Source of the DNA: a virus | Length of the DNA stretch: 45,772 bases | Virus record (IMG/VR): IMGVR_UViG_3300032213_003134 | Coordinates: 1 to 45,772 of that record | Strand: one strand, 5' to 3' | Part shown: positions 28,977-37,189 of the stretch, piece after piece | Numbering within the stretch: position 1 is the stretch's first letter | Layout of the letters: every line of letters starts with the position of its first letter | Translations under genes and position numbers: made by a program | The notes under the pieces: generated by a model | Databases searched by the model: none | What the model saw: only the letters and a program-made list of their open reading frames with translations | What the model was told of the DNA's origin: nothing

Positions 28977-30031
28977 ATGGTTTCTGAATTTTGTGCTTCA
29001 ACATAGAGTTCTTTGAGCAAGGATTTGATACGGCTGCGATCCGAATCTGTCTCTGTGCTGTCCACAAAAGTATTAAGTAGTGTCAGGGTATCTTCTAGAT
29101 CAATTTCATCATCGCCTAAAGCGTCGGCTTCAAACTCTGAAAAATCTTCTATGATCTTTAATTCTAGCAGACCTGCACGATAAAGTCTATCGACAAATGC
29201 GTCAAATTTAGCAAAATCGGTTTTATTGACTACTACAAGTTTGATGTTCTTTTCTGCAAATACATTGACATCAAATTCATCGGGATTGAATTTAGTATCA
29301 TCGTACATGAACTTGTCAAACATTGTATAGGGATTGACAATAAATTCCAATTCCAGAGTCTGGGTATCAAATATATGAAAGCCGCGCGGATCGTCGTAGT
29401 CGTTCCAGGTTAGTTCATAGGGGTTGCCCAGATATTGAATATTTTTACTGCGACTGCGATGATGGAAATGACCGCTGCAGACAAGATCAAATTTATCAAA
29501 TATCCTTGGATCCATGCCTTCGTCATTCTGCTGACCTTTGTGCATGACAAAACCAGCCAACTCTAGATGACCGAATAGCACCGGAGCCGTAGAGTTTTTA
29601 ATGGCCTCCATGCACTCCGCATAATTGTCGGAACATATCCAGGGCATCATCAAGATGCTGGTATGATCCAACTGCAGAGTTTCTGGTCTGGAATAGGTAA
29701 TGATGTTGGGATAGTCTTTGAGCAGGAGATCTGGACTGTTTACTTCGTTGGTGTTTTTAAAATAGGTATCGTGATTACCGGCCATCATGTGAACATCCAT
29801 GCCGTTCTCTTCCAGCCTATTGAAGAAATATTCTCGACAATTTTTTAGAATATTGAAGTTAATATACTTACGACGGTCAAAACAATCGCCAAGATGAATG
29901 ACAGTGGTAATATGTTGTTGTGCCAGCTTCGGAAAAAAGACATCATTGTAGAATTTCCTAAAAAAGTTATCAAAGGGCAGGCTATCCGAACGCGCACCGA
30001 AGTGCGTGTCGGTAATTAAAGCTATTTTCAT
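28973..30031 (-). CDS. 47: Recombination endonuclease subunit gp47 (SbcD/Mre11-like)
   Basis: 352 residues (T4 gp47: 339). Metallophosphoesterase motifs: DTHFGARSD (8-16), GDCFDRR (about 48-54), GNHDTY (about 86-91), GHLELAG and GHFHHRS. It is the nuclease partner of gp46. An acidic C-terminal stretch (FSEFEADALGDDEIDLEDT) is seen. The start overlaps the upstream stop by ATGA. Confidence 0.96.
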   Translation of the reverse strand: MKIALITDTHFGARSDSLPFDNFFRKFYNDVFFPKLAQQHITTVIHLGDCFDRRKYINFNILKNCREYFFNRLEENGMDVHMMAGNHDTYFKNTNEVNSPDLLLKDYPNIITYSRPETLQLDHTSILMMPWICSDNYAECMEAIKNSTAPVLFGHLELAGFVMHKGQQNDEGMDPRIFDKFDLVCSGHFHHRSRSKNIQYLGNPYELTWNDYDDPRGFHIFDTQTLELEFIVNPYTMFDKFMYDDTKFNPDEFDVNVFAEKNIKLVVVNKTDFAKFDAFVDRLYRAGLLELKIIEDFSEFEADALGDDEIDLEDTLTLLNTFVDSTETDSDRSRIKSLLKELYVEAQNSETI

Positions 30032-30195
30032 ATATGTCGTTTCAATTCTTCAATTTGATCTTTGACCAGTAATTTTTCCTGCTTGAGTTTCTTTAATTGA
30101 GGATCATCAAGATAATTGCTATAGCCCCAGGCAATGTCATATTCTAATTGTCGATGTTTTTCTTCTAGAGTTTTGATTCTAGTTTGAATATCCAT
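30028..30195 (-). CDS. Small coiled-coil protein, DUF465/YdcH-like
   Basis: 55 residues from MDIQTRIKTLEEKHRQLEYD (30195, TAGGAGGCAGC upstream). The pattern LEEKHRxLExxI..., YLDDPQLKKLKQEKLLVKDQIE fits the DUF465 (YdcH) coiled-coil family of phage and bacterial proteins. Function unknown; probably dimeric. It overlaps gp47 by ATGA. Confidence 0.75.
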   Translation of the reverse strand: MDIQTRIKTLEEKHRQLEYDIAWGYSNYLDDPQLKKLKQEKLLVKDQIEELKRHI

Positions 30196-30203
30196 GCTGC
30201 CTC

Positions 30204-30710
30204 CTAGTCTAGTAAATTTTCGTTCCATTCTCTGTGACCTTCTCTGAAGGCCATGTTTGCCTGTGTTTCACGAACTTCCACTCTATAACACCAGAGTCGA
30301 TCTGCCTCACCAGGTCCCCAGAAGTCGGGAATATAAACTCCGTTGACATACTTATAAAGCATGTCAGCCAAGCCCTCGCAGCCCAATCTAGGCAAGATGG
30401 TTAGCTTGGCCATCTTCTTTTCCTGCAGAAGTTTAAATGTCTCCAACTCTGGATCATCTTCGGCTACCAGCAAAGTATGATCAAACTGATCTTCTAAAAC
30501 CGACTTCAGTTCTTTTAGACCGCCATAGTCGGCTGCCCAATTACGCACATCTAACTCATTGGTGCCAAAATAGAATTTCATGCTAAAGGCATAGCCATGA
30601 ATTAAATTGCAGTGACTGTCGGCTCGCCACTGACGATAGGCAACCGGAAATGCGTTGTGGTACTCTTTGGTGCTGGTATACTTGTAGTTTACTGCTTTGG
30701 TTTCTGCCAT
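30204..30710 (-). CDS. queD: QueD-like 6-carboxy/6-pyruvoyl-tetrahydropterin synthase
   Basis: 168 residues. The T-fold signature is CNLIHGY (34-40), with Cys34 as nucleophile and His18 and His38 as zinc ligands; the third position, normally His, is Tyr. FDHTLL (about 97-102) and VEVRET (about 146-151) supply the second catalytic His and the Glu that binds the substrate. In queuosine synthesis QueD converts dihydroneopterin triphosphate to CPH4. It goes with FolE, QueE and DpdA in the window. The Tyr for His change may alter zinc binding; I have seen the same in phage homologues, from memory. Confidence 0.82.
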   Translation of the reverse strand: MAETKAVNYKYTSTKEYHNAFPVAYRQWRADSHCNLIHGYAFSMKFYFGTNELDVRNWAADYGGLKELKSVLEDQFDHTLLVAEDDPELETFKLLQEKKMAKLTILPRLGCEGLADMLYKYVNGVYIPDFWGPGEADRLWCYRVEVRETQANMAFREGHREWNENLLD

Positions 30711-31213
30711 GCGTGCTCCTCAAATTCGTTATCAAAGTCCTTAGTATAAGGTATATTCGGTGATTTGTCAATGACCTTATAAGCTTTGGTCTGACGAACA
30801 TATTCAGCGTCAAATACACGCTTGCGCAATTCTGTGGTGGAGAAACTATGTTTGCGATCATTGAAATAAAAATCAATGCCTCTGTTTAAACATTCAGTCT
30901 TGCCGGTAAAGTCTCGATCTTTATACTCTATGCCCAAGATACGCACATCAATGGGATAGCTTAAAAAGATATCAATGAGTTCTTTTTCTGTGCTATACAC
31001 CACAATCTCATCCACATACTTGCAGGCATCGATCTGCACAAATCTTTCAAACACACTTTGAATTGGTTTGTTCTTTTCCAAGGGACGATCGATTGTTGGA
31101 TCAGTTTGAAGACCAACAATCAAATAATCGCACTTGCGTTTGGCTTCTTTTAACATGGCGACATGACCTGCGTGAAACAGGTCGAATGTCGAACAGGTAA
31201 ATCCTATCTTCAT
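30689..31213 (-). CDS. Glycerol-3-phosphate cytidylyltransferase-like nucleotidyltransferase
   Basis: 174 residues. N-terminal [11 protein letters not shown] gives the HxGH nucleotide-binding motif (H14, H17), then the KxR-type region ([19 protein letters not shown]) typical of the TagD family. The last 40 residues ([20 protein letters not shown]) are an extra tail. The enzyme should activate a sugar or polyol phosphate as CDP derivative. Overlaps Gmd by four bases and QueD by 22. Confidence 0.85.
   Translation of the reverse strand: MKIGFTCSTFDLFHAGHVAMLKEAKRKCDYLIVGLQTDPTIDRPLEKNKPIQSVFERFVQIDACKYVDEIVVYSTEKELIDIFLSYPIDVRILGIEYKDRDFTGKTECLNRGIDFYFNDRKHSFSTTELRKRVFDAEYVRQTKAYKVIDKSPNIPYTKDFDNEFEEHAWQKPKQ
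30743..30771 (-). promoter_or_regulatory. Sigma70-type promoter of queD
   Basis: Minus strand: TTGACA (30771-30766), 17 bases, TATACT (30748-30743), inside the 3' part of the nucleotidyltransferase gene, 33 bases upstream of queD. Confidence 0.8.
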
Positions 31214-32238
31214 AGTTCTTTCCTAACACGAATAACGTCGGCATGCACCATTGAGCGGCAAAGTTCTTCTAAATCAGTTTTACTTTCCCAGCCAAGTTTT
31301 GCTTTGGCTTTGCTTGGATCACCAATTAACAAATCAACTTCTGCGGGTCTATAAAACTGCGGATTGACTCGCACCAATACACGACCAGCACCAACTTCGT
31401 AGGCTACTTCATCTTCACCCTGACCATCAAATGCCACATCAATGTCCGCAGCAGCGAATGCCATTTTAACAAAGTCACGCACCGTCTCAGTACGACCAGT
31501 ACTCAGTACATAGACATCGGGCTCGTCTTGTTGCAGCATCAGCCACATACCTTCAACATAGTCCCGGGCATGACCCCAGTCACGTTTGGCATTCATGTTA
31601 CCCAATTCAATGTGAGTTTGTAGTCCATGTTTGATACGCGCCACACCATCGCTGATTTTACGAGTCACAAATTCTTTGCCTCGCAGAGGACTCTCATGAT
31701 TAAATAAAATACCAGCACAACCAAAGATGTCATAGCTCTCGCTGTAATTGCGAGTCATCCAATGAGCCATTAATTTGGCTACACCATAAGGACTGCGAGG
31801 ATAGAATGGAGTAGTTTCACTCTGTGGAATGGCCTGAACTTTACCGTACATCTCTGACGTTGATGCTTGATAGAAACGAATCTTTGGATTAACCATGCGA
31901 ATTGCTTCCAGCAGATTCAATGGACCCATGGCATTGATTTCCGCAGTAGTCAAGGGTTGTTCAAAGCTCAGGCCAACAAAGCTCTGCGCTGCTAGATTAT
32001 AAATTTCATCTGGATTGGAATTTTGAATCAATCTAACAATGCTGCTAAAATCGGTTAGGTCATAACCAACCAAAGTTAGGTTGGGATGATTTTGAATGTT
32101 CAAATCATTGATGCGCCAAAAGTTGGGCGCGCTGGTATGACGATAAGCACCAAATACTTTATAACCTTTGTCCAGTAATAGTTTAGCCAGATAGGCACCA
32201 TCTTGACCAGTGATGCCTGTAACGATAGCACGCTTCAT
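31210..32238 (-). CDS. gmd: GDP-mannose 4,6-dehydratase
   Basis: 342 residues. Rossmann motif [14 protein letters not shown] (8-21), the active-site STSEMYG near 125 (Ser/Thr, Glu), catalytic Tyr-x-x-x-Lys in YGVAK near 150 and the GDP-binding [16 protein letters not shown] region are all there. It makes GDP-4-keto-6-deoxy-mannose, precursor of fucose, rhamnose, perosamine and other sugars. It is the core of a four-gene sugar group. Own consensus promoter 26 bases upstream. Confidence 0.93.
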   Translation of the reverse strand: MKRAIVTGITGQDGAYLAKLLLDKGYKVFGAYRHTSAPNFWRINDLNIQNHPNLTLVGYDLTDFSSIVRLIQNSNPDEIYNLAAQSFVGLSFEQPLTTAEINAMGPLNLLEAIRMVNPKIRFYQASTSEMYGKVQAIPQSETTPFYPRSPYGVAKLMAHWMTRNYSESYDIFGCAGILFNHESPLRGKEFVTRKISDGVARIKHGLQTHIELGNMNAKRDWGHARDYVEGMWLMLQQDEPDVYVLSTGRTETVRDFVKMAFAAADIDVAFDGQGEDEVAYEVGAGRVLVRVNPQFYRPAEVDLLIGDPSKAKAKLGWESKTDLEELCRSMVHADVIRVRKEL

Positions 32239-32263
32239 GCGTATCCTCCAAAATTAAAATTAT

Positions 32264-32292
32264 ATTATAGATTGTTTGCGGTTATTTGTCAA
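32264..32292 (-). promoter_or_regulatory. Sigma70-type promoter of gmd
   Basis: Minus strand: TTGACA (32292-32287), 17 bases, TATAAT (32269-32264). It overlaps the 3' end of the glycosyltransferase gene. Confidence 0.92.
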
Positions 32293-33367
32293 TGAAGTTG
32301 CGAATGTCTTTGAACATTTTATCGCCACTGAAAAAGGTAGAATGAATTCGGTCTAATTGAGTTTCTAGATGGATGGTATAGTTATCGTAGTTCTCAACAA
32401 AGTCAATGATCATGTTGGCCAGGGCCGGTTTGAACAAAGCAAAATTGCTGTAAAAATCTTCGTCCACCGCATACTTAAATGGTGCACCATAGATTTCATG
32501 ATAACTTAATTTATCGGGTACAATGGGCAGGCATCCTGCACTCATGGCTTCAAATGTACCAATGCCAAGATTTTCATGCTTATTGGCTGAGAAAATTACC
32601 TTGCAGGATTTTAGAAATTCATAGTATTGTTCTTTGCTAAAATTTTGTTCTTGAGTTTTAACAAATTCAATTTCCGGATGCGTGCGCTGCACTTCTTCTC
32701 GTAATTCGTCAAATATCCAAGGCGCCTTATCGTAGTTAAGACGATGAGGAAATACTACAATGTCTTTCTTTGGTTGCCGGTTACGAAGATTGGCAATCCA
32801 CTCCAAAGGATAAACACCGGGACTGAAGCAGCGATGCTCTCGAGCCTCCACATTTTTTAAGTCCAGAGTCTTTAGGAATAGATTGAGATTATGTTCAGTA
32901 CCAAAGAAGTTCTGATCTAGAGCATAATACATGCTGACTTCCATGGCTCGTGCCCAGGACTTGTTCTCAATAGTTGCACCAAGAATGTCGGTGGGATCAT
33001 ACCAACCTGCATGCCAAATACCGCCCATGTATACTTTGATGCCAGTAAGTTCACTCATATACTTCACAAAGTGTACTGTCTGGTTCCAGGCATCGGTAAA
33101 AAGGAAGTAATCGCCTTTCTTTACCGTACCATCGCCAAACATGCGGGCAATCTTTGCTGCCTGACTGGCCTTATACTCACAGGTGCCGGCAAAGTTAAAA
33201 AATGCACCAGCCTGCGGAGCATCATAGCCTTCGGCTTCACCTGCAATATTCTGCACAGTAAAGACATCGCCGAGATGTTTTTCGGCAATTTGTGGAAAAT
33301 ATCGTTGCCATTGTTTGGTATAACGATTATCCAGGGGCTCAATGTCTACAATATAAAGTGTTCTCAT
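32282..33367 (-). CDS. Glycosyltransferase, GT4-like fold
   Basis: 361 residues. The C-terminal Rossmann domain carries the donor-site motif NKHENLGIGTFEAMSAGCLP (about 262-281) and IVPDKLSYHE, the E-x7-E pattern of retaining GT-B enzymes. The N-terminal domain (FFNFAGTCEYKASQAAKIA) is less typical. With Gmd and the NTase-cupin protein it likely transfers a GDP-activated deoxy sugar; the target may be phage DNA, virion or host envelope, unknown. Overlaps the upstream gene by four bases. Confidence 0.82.
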   Translation of the reverse strand: MRTLYIVDIEPLDNRYTKQWQRYFPQIAEKHLGDVFTVQNIAGEAEGYDAPQAGAFFNFAGTCEYKASQAAKIARMFGDGTVKKGDYFLFTDAWNQTVHFVKYMSELTGIKVYMGGIWHAGWYDPTDILGATIENKSWARAMEVSMYYALDQNFFGTEHNLNLFLKTLDLKNVEAREHRCFSPGVYPLEWIANLRNRQPKKDIVVFPHRLNYDKAPWIFDELREEVQRTHPEIEFVKTQEQNFSKEQYYEFLKSCKVIFSANKHENLGIGTFEAMSAGCLPIVPDKLSYHEIYGAPFKYAVDEDFYSNFALFKPALANMIIDFVENYDNYTIHLETQLDRIHSTFFSGDKMFKDIRNFIDK

Positions 33368-34134
33368 TTTCTCTCGATGTCTTCTTCAACGCAGTTTTCA
33401 CCGTACTGGATCTCAATCATCTTCAAAGGCTCGGCGCCTTCGTTGCATAACTGATGCCATTCGGTTTTAGGGATATGCACATATTCATGCTTATTATATA
33501 CGCCCTTGAGCTCAATGTCAGTAGATTTTTCATCTAATGTCATAACAGTAGCCGTACCTTCAGCCACAAACCAATGCTCCGATCTTTGTTGATGCTTCTG
33601 CATGCTCAATGACCGACCAGGCTCCACAGTAAGTTCTTTTACTTTGGTCTGTTCACCCACATTATGAATTACGCGATAATAGCCCCAGGGACGTTCGGTC
33701 TTAGGAGCCTTCCATTCCTGCAAGATCCAGCTCGATGAATTTTGTTTGTGTTCACCGCCTACGCCAAATCTAAATTCCAGATTGGGATCTTCATGTTTTA
33801 ATTCGTTGATATTATCTTTGCCGCGATCACCACCGTTGGCAAATACAATCTGCACAGAAGGATCGGGAAATAATTCACGGACTTTGCTGATGGCATCACA
33901 GGCACTGCCATCATCATCGTTGAAGGAAATCACACCATCCACACCTTTGAGATAGCGAATCACTTCGGCTCGCTCTTCCCAGGGCATGAATGGTCGACCT
34001 TTTTTACCGGTCAACCAAGCGTCACTATTAACACCTACAATGAGATGATCTCCTAATTTAGCAGCAGCATCCATATATGCAAGATGTCCGCTATGCACAG
34101 GGTCAAAACCACCGGTTACTAATACTATTTTCAT
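33364..34134 (-). CDS. Fused nucleotidyltransferase and phosphomannose-isomerase-like cupin
   Basis: 256 residues, two domains. Residues 1-145: a nucleotidyltransferase with HSGH (14-17), like the RfaE/HldE C-terminal domain. Residues 148-256: a cupin like the C-terminal isomerase of ManC (type II PMI), with ERPWGYYRVIH, RSLSMQKHQQRSEHWFVAEG and the EWHQLCNEG metal motif. So it may activate a sugar phosphate and isomerise it. ManC has a different N-terminal domain, so this pairing is unusual. GT4 and Gmd are downstream. Confidence 0.8.
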   Translation of the reverse strand: MKIVLVTGGFDPVHSGHLAYMDAAAKLGDHLIVGVNSDAWLTGKKGRPFMPWEERAEVIRYLKGVDGVISFNDDDGSACDAISKVRELFPDPSVQIVFANGGDRGKDNINELKHEDPNLEFRFGVGGEHKQNSSSWILQEWKAPKTERPWGYYRVIHNVGEQTKVKELTVEPGRSLSMQKHQQRSEHWFVAEGTATVMTLDEKSTDIELKGVYNKHEYVHIPKTEWHQLCNEGAEPLKMIEIQYGENCVEEDIERK

Positions 34135-34154
34135 ATTACCTCGTTTCAGATACT

Positions 34155-34529
34155 TTAGATTGTTGGATGTGCCCAGTAGTGCAACACAGCGCCATTTTCA
34201 CCGTCTTCAAATACTTTTACTTCCATGTCGCGACCAGGATAACGATCAGTGACCGTAACGATCAAGGCCTCGGCCAGCATTTCACAGCTTTGGTAATCTA
34301 GTTGGAGAGTGGAATTAGAATACAGATTTTCGAGCCATCGTTTAAATTGGATGAACTCAATGTCCCGGTCATTATGCTGCACGGAAATGCGCACGCTGAA
34401 ATGGAAGATATGACGGTGAGGATTAGCAAGAAACGCGACATCGGCTAGTTTAGGGTCTGTGGCTGCTGCTGGATATTTATGTATTCCTTCTTTTTGAAAA
34501 GTTACTTCAATCCATCTGCGTATCATCAT
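34155..34529 (-). CDS. T-fold QueD-like paralogue (124 aa)
   Basis: Starts ATGATG, overlapping the DpdA stop by ATGA. Pattern: WIEVTFQKEGIHKYP, LANPHRHIFHFSVRISV, LDYQSCEMLAEALIV, YPGRDMEVKVFEDGENGA. Like QueD it has a strand, a His (GIH), an HRH pair where QueD has HGH, a Cys-Glu helix (SCEMLAEAL) and an acidic final motif (FEDGENG) where QueD has its conserved Glu. I infer a QueD-fold enzyme or binding protein. Being fused in operon with DpdA suggests action on the 7-deazaguanine pathway. The fold is inference from motif order only. Confidence 0.55.
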   Translation of the reverse strand: MMIRRWIEVTFQKEGIHKYPAAATDPKLADVAFLANPHRHIFHFSVRISVQHNDRDIEFIQFKRWLENLYSNSTLQLDYQSCEMLAEALIVTVTDRYPGRDMEVKVFEDGENGAVLHYWAHPTI

Positions 34530-35776
34530 ACAAATAATCCTTCCAATGAGCTAGGTTCAGTATATTCAAGCACCGGTTGTGTGTCCATATAAGGGCCGAC
34601 ATGACGCAGCCAATGAGCAAAGTCTTCCGGTGTATGCACAGAGTATAACGCATCAAAGGCATTCCTGTCAAGTCCTTTGGCAAACTTCATCACGGCTTCT
34701 CGACTTCGACTGATGCGGTCAACCTGTTCGATAAAGTTTTTAATGCAGCTAGACACATAGGCAACATAGGTCTGTAGACTGTTGTTGATGCTGCCATGCT
34801 TGGCTTCGTAGGTACGACTGCTGACATTTAAACATTCGTAGAATTGATCAACATTTAATTCATAGAATGGATAGTTGCGTTTAATGTCTTCTAAAACGAT
34901 TCTATAGCTGTCGTCAAATGCACGAGTAAATGTAAAGGTGGTATCTTCCATATAATATCGACCCTGAGTTACTCCGCTGGTATGAGTAGTTGAGTCATAG
35001 CTCATTTCCACATCTTGATACACACCATTCTGCATCATAATAATCTGCGGCAGCATTCTATATACGCTGCCTACACCCAGCAGGTGCAGATGTCGACTTT
35101 CTAATTCTATGGGAAGATGCGCATAATAAAATGCTCGTTTAATATCTTCTAAACTACCTTTGCCCAGAGCCGCTGCTCCCATGGCTATACCACCGATCTT
35201 TCGAACATGATCTGGTGTCAATTCATCTACAATATATTCCACCCACTTCATGTAACTGTCGTAGTCATTGCCTTGTGCAATCAACATGGGTCGAGCATCA
35301 CTGCCCTTTTCCTGGAAGTAGTCAATTTGTCGTCGGAGATTACGTCCGGTCTCTCGGGCACAGCGTTCTAGATCGGTGCGGTCAAAGCGACGATTACTGA
35401 GATCCAAACGTTCACTGCGGCCACTGTCAAGAGTGCGCACCGGTATAACGTCAAAGCACATGGCAATGGTACTATTTTTTGCCTGACTAGCATAAACTTC
35501 TTCTTTTAGTTCAGTGGTAATGGTCTTACCCAAGGTAATCATCTGCAGTCCACCGCTGTCAGCGTGGATATGATGTACATGAGGAGCATAATGTTCGCCC
35601 ATGTATTCACCGATGCGTTTTTCCACAAAGGCATTGTAAAGCAAACTTACTTTATGATTATTGGTGTCGTTCAATGCACCAAAGGTGCGACAAAACCAAT
35701 CCAGATTTTCTGGCAGTACACTTTCAGCATACATTAATTTAAAGTAACTGCTACCGCTGGCAACGTATTCGAACAT
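34526..35776 (-). CDS. dpdA: DpdA-like 7-deazaguanine DNA transglycosylase
   Basis: 416 residues of TGT-like (TIM barrel) type. DSGGLQ is at 73-78 (catalytic Asp73, general acid/base). FDVIP is near 109, GGIAMGAAALG near 196, and the Gly-rich HLLGVGS near 231-237. DSTTHT starts at Asp261, the expected nucleophile position in place of the tRNA enzyme DxxxPTR pattern. The zinc site of tRNA TGT was not noticed. DpdA enzymes insert preQ0-type bases into DNA; FolE, QueD and QueE are nearby. QueC is not seen. An RNA target is not excluded. Confidence 0.82.
   Translation of the reverse strand: MFEYVASGSSYFKLMYAESVLPENLDWFCRTFGALNDTNNHKVSLLYNAFVEKRIGEYMGEHYAPHVHHIHADSGGLQMITLGKTITTELKEEVYASQAKNSTIAMCFDVIPVRTLDSGRSERLDLSNRRFDRTDLERCARETGRNLRRQIDYFQEKGSDARPMLIAQGNDYDSYMKWVEYIVDELTPDHVRKIGGIAMGAAALGKGSLEDIKRAFYYAHLPIELESRHLHLLGVGSVYRMLPQIIMMQNGVYQDVEMSYDSTTHTSGVTQGRYYMEDTTFTFTRAFDDSYRIVLEDIKRNYPFYELNVDQFYECLNVSSRTYEAKHGSINNSLQTYVAYVSSCIKNFIEQVDRISRSREAVMKFAKGLDRNAFDALYSVHTPEDFAHWLRHVGPYMDTQPVLEYTEPSSLEGLFV
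34642..34671 (-). promoter_or_regulatory. Possible internal sigma70-type promoter in dpdA
   Basis: Minus strand: TTGACA (34671-34666), 18 bases, TATACT (34647-34642), about 110 bases before the QueD-like gene. The longer spacer makes it weaker than the others. Confidence 0.45.
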
Positions 35777-35777
35777 A

Positions 35778-36281
35778 TTAGCTTCCTAAAATTTTTTGTA
35801 GATGTTTTGTTTGTGTCATTGCATCATCTAAAGCATTATGATATGTTCCCTCACGTTTGTCAATAGGAATATTGACCATGCTCTTCATTGTGCGGTAACA
35901 GCGATCTTCCCAGGGCAACCAAGGTCGTTTTCTATCCAAGGCTCGATATGCGCTTTCTATGATTACATTATCAAAGGCAGCACCATTGCCCCAGGTAGGC
36001 AGACTTTTTGCGCCATACCAGGCCTCAAAGTTGGTCAGTGCTTCTTCTAATTCGACATTATCTTTGAGCAAGGCAGCACGAGCTTCTTTGCTCTGCTTGC
36101 TCCACCATTCCAAGGTAGACTTTTCAAAATGCAGTCCAGCGGCCCTGCAGGATGCTGGATCAATGGTGCAATAAAAGGTGTCGACAATTCTATCGTCTTC
36201 AAATTTTACTGCACCGATGCTGGCTATGGCAGCATTGGGCCTGGTACTATAGGTTTCCAGGTCAATCATTACATTGATCAT
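35778..36281 (-). CDS. dexA: DEDD 3'-5' exonuclease, DexA-like
   Basis: 167 residues. D7-L-E9 (MIDLETYS), the middle Asp in AAFDNVIIE, and the HNALDDAM C-terminal motif supply all DEDDh residues. It resembles T4 DexA (exonuclease A, 227 residues), but shorter, and Rv2179c-type exoribonucleases. It probably trims DNA or RNA. Coupled by ATGA to the next gene. One base separates it from DpdA. Confidence 0.85.
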   Translation of the reverse strand: MINVMIDLETYSTRPNAAIASIGAVKFEDDRIVDTFYCTIDPASCRAAGLHFEKSTLEWWSKQSKEARAALLKDNVELEEALTNFEAWYGAKSLPTWGNGAAFDNVIIESAYRALDRKRPWLPWEDRCYRTMKSMVNIPIDKREGTYHNALDDAMTQTKHLQKILGS

Positions 36282-36607
36282 TTGTCGTGTATTCTAAGAA
36301 GTTTTACTTGTTCGTTGGGAGCCAGATAGCAGCGAGCTGCCACAGTATGCGTCTGGGTACTTAGATTTTCAAATTGAGTAAACTCAATGAGATTATGTTC
36401 TATCATATGTGTGGCCAGTTGCATGGCCAGAGTTCTTTTTACGTAATTTTTAAACTCAGTCTCGGTGCTGCATTTAGCAACATCATAGCCACTGACCTCA
36501 TGCACCACTTTTACAAGTTTACCGCCGATGGCTACATCTTTGATTGAGAAATCAATGCCTGGGCCAAAGGCATCATAATTAGTTGGTGGCGGTGGTAGTC
36601 GTGCCAT
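36278..36607 (-). CDS. Conserved hypothetical phage protein (109 aa)
   Basis: Start at MARLPPPPTNYDAFGPGIDF (36607); the longer frame upstream is not supported by a ribosome site. A Pro-rich beginning, a beta hairpin (SIKDVAIGGKLVKVVHEVSG), a helix (FKNYVKRTLAMQLATHMIE) and a final strand (TQTHTVAARCYLAP). No family named. It overlaps the upstream gene by 29 bases. Confidence 0.7.
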   Translation of the reverse strand: MARLPPPPTNYDAFGPGIDFSIKDVAIGGKLVKVVHEVSGYDVAKCSTETEFKNYVKRTLAMQLATHMIEHNLIEFTQFENLSTQTHTVAARCYLAPNEQVKLLRIHDK

Positions 36608-36902
36608 CGGCCATCTCTTTGTATTGGATTGCACCCTGTTGCAGTAATTCACTCAACATCATTTCTGTGCTGCTGCCATAGTGTTTGGAGTAACCGCGAA
36701 AGGCTTTTGGAATGCCATAGAGATTGGCCAATTTTTTATCCCAGCGTTGGTCTATGCGTTGACGAGCCGCAGCGCGACGTTGCGCACGATTGGGCTGATA
36801 ATTTTGTGCAGCCATTTCCGCTGCCTTCTGTTCTGCTTCATTGGGCAGTTTAGAAGCGTCTTCAATACCAGCTCGTTGCATCATACCTAGAAATAATTTC
36901 AT
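36579..36902 (-). CDS. Hypothetical phage protein with Ala/Gln/Arg helix (107 aa)
   Basis: Start at MKLFLGMMQRAGIEDASKL (36902), which overlaps the MazG-like stop by one base and has AAAAAGGAACTG upstream; a GTG one codon earlier is weaker. The middle is a very basic helix (RAQRRAAARQRIDQRWDKK) that may bind nucleic acid. The end is Thr-rich. Family unknown. Confidence 0.7.
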   Translation of the reverse strand: MKLFLGMMQRAGIEDASKLPNEAEQKAAEMAAQNYQPNRAQRRAAARQRIDQRWDKKLANLYGIPKAFRGYSKHYGSSTEMMLSELLQQGAIQYKEMADGTTTTATN

Positions 36903-37189
36903 CACAGTTCCTTTTTAAATAAATGGGTAGTCCATTTTTCAAGTTTAACTCTTTTAGCACTCTTGGCTTCTTGTACAAGTCGCATATCAATGAGCTCCTG
37001 CTCTTCCAATATTTCAATCATGCACAGAAGATCGCCGATTTCTTCTTCTAGCCGGCGACGATTGGTTCGATTGGCATAGGCTTCGTCTAAACCAAAACGA
37101 AATATCTTGCTAATGACCTGAGCTACTTCACCGCATTCTTCTTGCATGATAAGCAGCGCTTCTGTTTCTTTGGGTGTAATTGGTGTCAT
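36902..37189 (-). CDS. mazG-like: MazG-like nucleotide pyrophosphohydrolase
   Basis: 95 residues. The EECGEVAQVISKIFRFG motif (EExxE) and RLEEEIGDLLCMIEIL (ExxD) are the metal-binding core of all-alpha NTP pyrophosphatases. One domain only. It could clear dNTPs that would compete with the modified base, or act on ppGpp-like nucleotides as proposed for cyanophage MazG. Coupled to FolE by ATGA, with a small helical gene after it. Confidence 0.82.
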   Translation of the reverse strand: MTPITPKETEALLIMQEECGEVAQVISKIFRFGLDEAYANRTNRRRLEEEIGDLLCMIEILEEQELIDMRLVQEAKSAKRVKLEKWTTHLFKKEL

